DNA from: Granulosicoccus sp964352535
GTDB taxonomy: Bacteria > Pseudomonadota > Gammaproteobacteria > Granulosicoccales > Granulosicoccaceae
Length of the DNA: 5,732 nt
NCBI GenBank assembly: GCA_964352535.1
Contig: CAYGSW010000349.1
Span: 1 to 5,732 of the forward strand
Reading direction: 5' to 3'
The notes under the pieces are model-generated. The model saw only the letters and a list, made by a program, of their open reading frames with translations, was not told where the DNA came from and did not search any database. Every line of letters starts with the position of its first letter. The stretch's first letter is position 1. Made by a program: the position numbers and the translations under genes. Below, in pieces: positions 5,473-5,732 of the stretch.

Positions 5473-5495
5473 ATATTCAAATATTCAAATATTTG
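5473..5495. repeat. AT-rich 8-bp tandem repeat
   Basis: ATATTCAA occurs at 5473-5480 and 5481-5488, followed by a partial third copy ATATTTG (5489-5495). The last part also makes the perfect palindrome CAAATATTTG (5486-5495). Its position just before a possible -35 suggests an upstream promoter element or regulator site. Confidence 0.45.
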
Positions 5496-5497
5496 TA

Positions 5498-5527
5498 TTG
5501 ATAATCTAATATCATATGGTTTATGTT
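5498..5527 (+). promoter_or_regulatory. Possible promoter of cytochrome gene
   Basis: TTGATA (5498-5503) has five of six consensus -35 bases. TATGTT (5522-5527) after 18 bp has four of six -10 bases. It lies 40 bp before the ATG at 5567, in a suitable AT-rich context. Confidence 0.25.
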
Positions 5528-5566
5528 TGTTGCTCATCAATTTTCTATTAGTCGATCGTGTGAATC

Positions 5567-5732
5567 ATGCCCCGAAACCGTGTGCTGAATCGCCTGACCT
5601 TTCTGGTGCTGCTAACGCTTGCAGCTGGCGTCTATGGACCCGTTGTGAACGCTGAGAATCAGCCCTCGCTGTCGGATCTCGCTGCGCCTTGTCTGGCCTG
5701 TCATTCACTGGACCCTGATGGCGCAACTCACG
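5567..5732 (+). CDS. Secreted c-type cytochrome, N-terminal fragment
   Basis: The window ends 55 codons into this gene. The ATG at 5567 opens a Sec signal peptide: a basic start MPRNRVLNR, a hydrophobic core TFLVLLTLAAGV (11-22), and a likely cleavage site after VNA (27-29). The mature protein begins ENQPSLSDLAAP. It reaches the haem-binding motif CLACH (42-46), in which Cys42 and Cys45 bind haem c covalently and His46 is the axial ligand, followed by SLDPDGATH. A CxxCH so close to the mature N-terminus, and CHSL in particular, is typical of small class I monohaem cytochromes acting in periplasmic electron transfer, but a larger multidomain protein cannot be excluded. The Met distal ligand lies beyond the window. 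No clear Shine-Dalgarno sequence is seen; the start is chosen because it gives a complete signal peptide. Confidence 0.8.
   Translation, partial: MPRNRVLNRLTFLVLLTLAAGVYGPVVNAENQPSLSDLAAPCLACHSLDPDGATH

Larger units (their letters stand above)
5295..5566. other. AT-rich intergenic region before cytochrome gene
   Basis: No gene is supported. It contains a 5-bp inverted repeat GACAC/GTGTC (5351-5355/5363-5367) after the regulator, a T-rich run (5407-5412), a perfect dyad (5445-5457), a short AT-rich tandem repeat (5473-5495), and a possible promoter TTGATA (5498-5503), 18 bp, TATGTT (5522-5527). No convincing terminator for the regulator gene is seen. Confidence 0.45.

Noticed and set aside
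5473..5495. CRISPR-like or origin-iteron interpretation of the AT-rich repeat
   Set aside because: Only two full 8-bp copies with no spacers, no DnaA boxes recognised and no replication or cas gene nearby.

Overview
This is chromosomal-type bacterial DNA with roughly balanced base composition. It holds six recognisable protein genes and one assembly gap. An Lrp/AsnC regulator, a DUF3750 protein, a lipoprotein with a Gram-negative type lipobox and an exported c-type cytochrome together suggest a proteobacterium, most likely a free-living gammaproteobacterium. That is an inference from gene families; no rRNA or other marker is present. The run of exactly 100 Ns at 2607-2706 is the usual placeholder for a scaffold gap of unknown size, so this is a draft or metagenome-derived scaffold. 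No rRNA, tRNA, CRISPR array, insertion sequence or phage gene was seen.

Layout. (1) 52-933, +: an alpha/beta hydrolase with the full residue set of fluoroacetate/haloacetate dehalogenases. (2) 934-1249: spacer with a possible 38-codon remnant or small gene, two perfect inverted repeats and a weak terminator-like hairpin just before the next gene. (3) 1250-2074, +: a membrane-anchored DUF3750 protein. (4) 2075-2497: a long non-coding stretch with a perfect 15-bp direct repeat, a 12-bp palindrome over a possible -35 box, and a hairpin followed by a terminator-like hairpin and T run. The last three could form a small RNA or leader unit. (5) 2498-2606, +: the signal sequence and first mature residues of a lipoprotein, cut by the gap. 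(6) 2707-3653, -: an MFS transporter whose C-terminus is lost in the same gap. (7) 3738-4688, -: a Gate-type (nucleoside recognition domain) membrane protein. (8) 4818-5294, +: an Lrp/AsnC regulator, divergent from the Gate gene. (9) 5295-5566: AT-rich spacer with short repeats. (10) 5567 to the window end, +: the start of a secreted monohaem-type cytochrome c.

The most coherent unit is the divergent pair of Lrp-type regulator and Gate membrane protein, with the MFS gene downstream of the latter in the same direction. The intergenic region carries a perfect TATAAT box and a 15-bp dyad with an A-rich centre, of the size Lrp-family proteins bind, so local autoregulation and control of the membrane protein is a reasonable hypothesis. 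The regulator's reading frame has no normal start codon where family alignment, Shine-Dalgarno and promoter all place one; an ATA codon sits there instead. The other genes look like independent housekeeping or accessory functions. I see no convincing new multi-gene system. The most unusual points are the regulator's start codon, the Ser-for-Cys motif in the DUF3750 protein, the internal duplication in the Gate protein and the possible small RNA unit before the lipoprotein.
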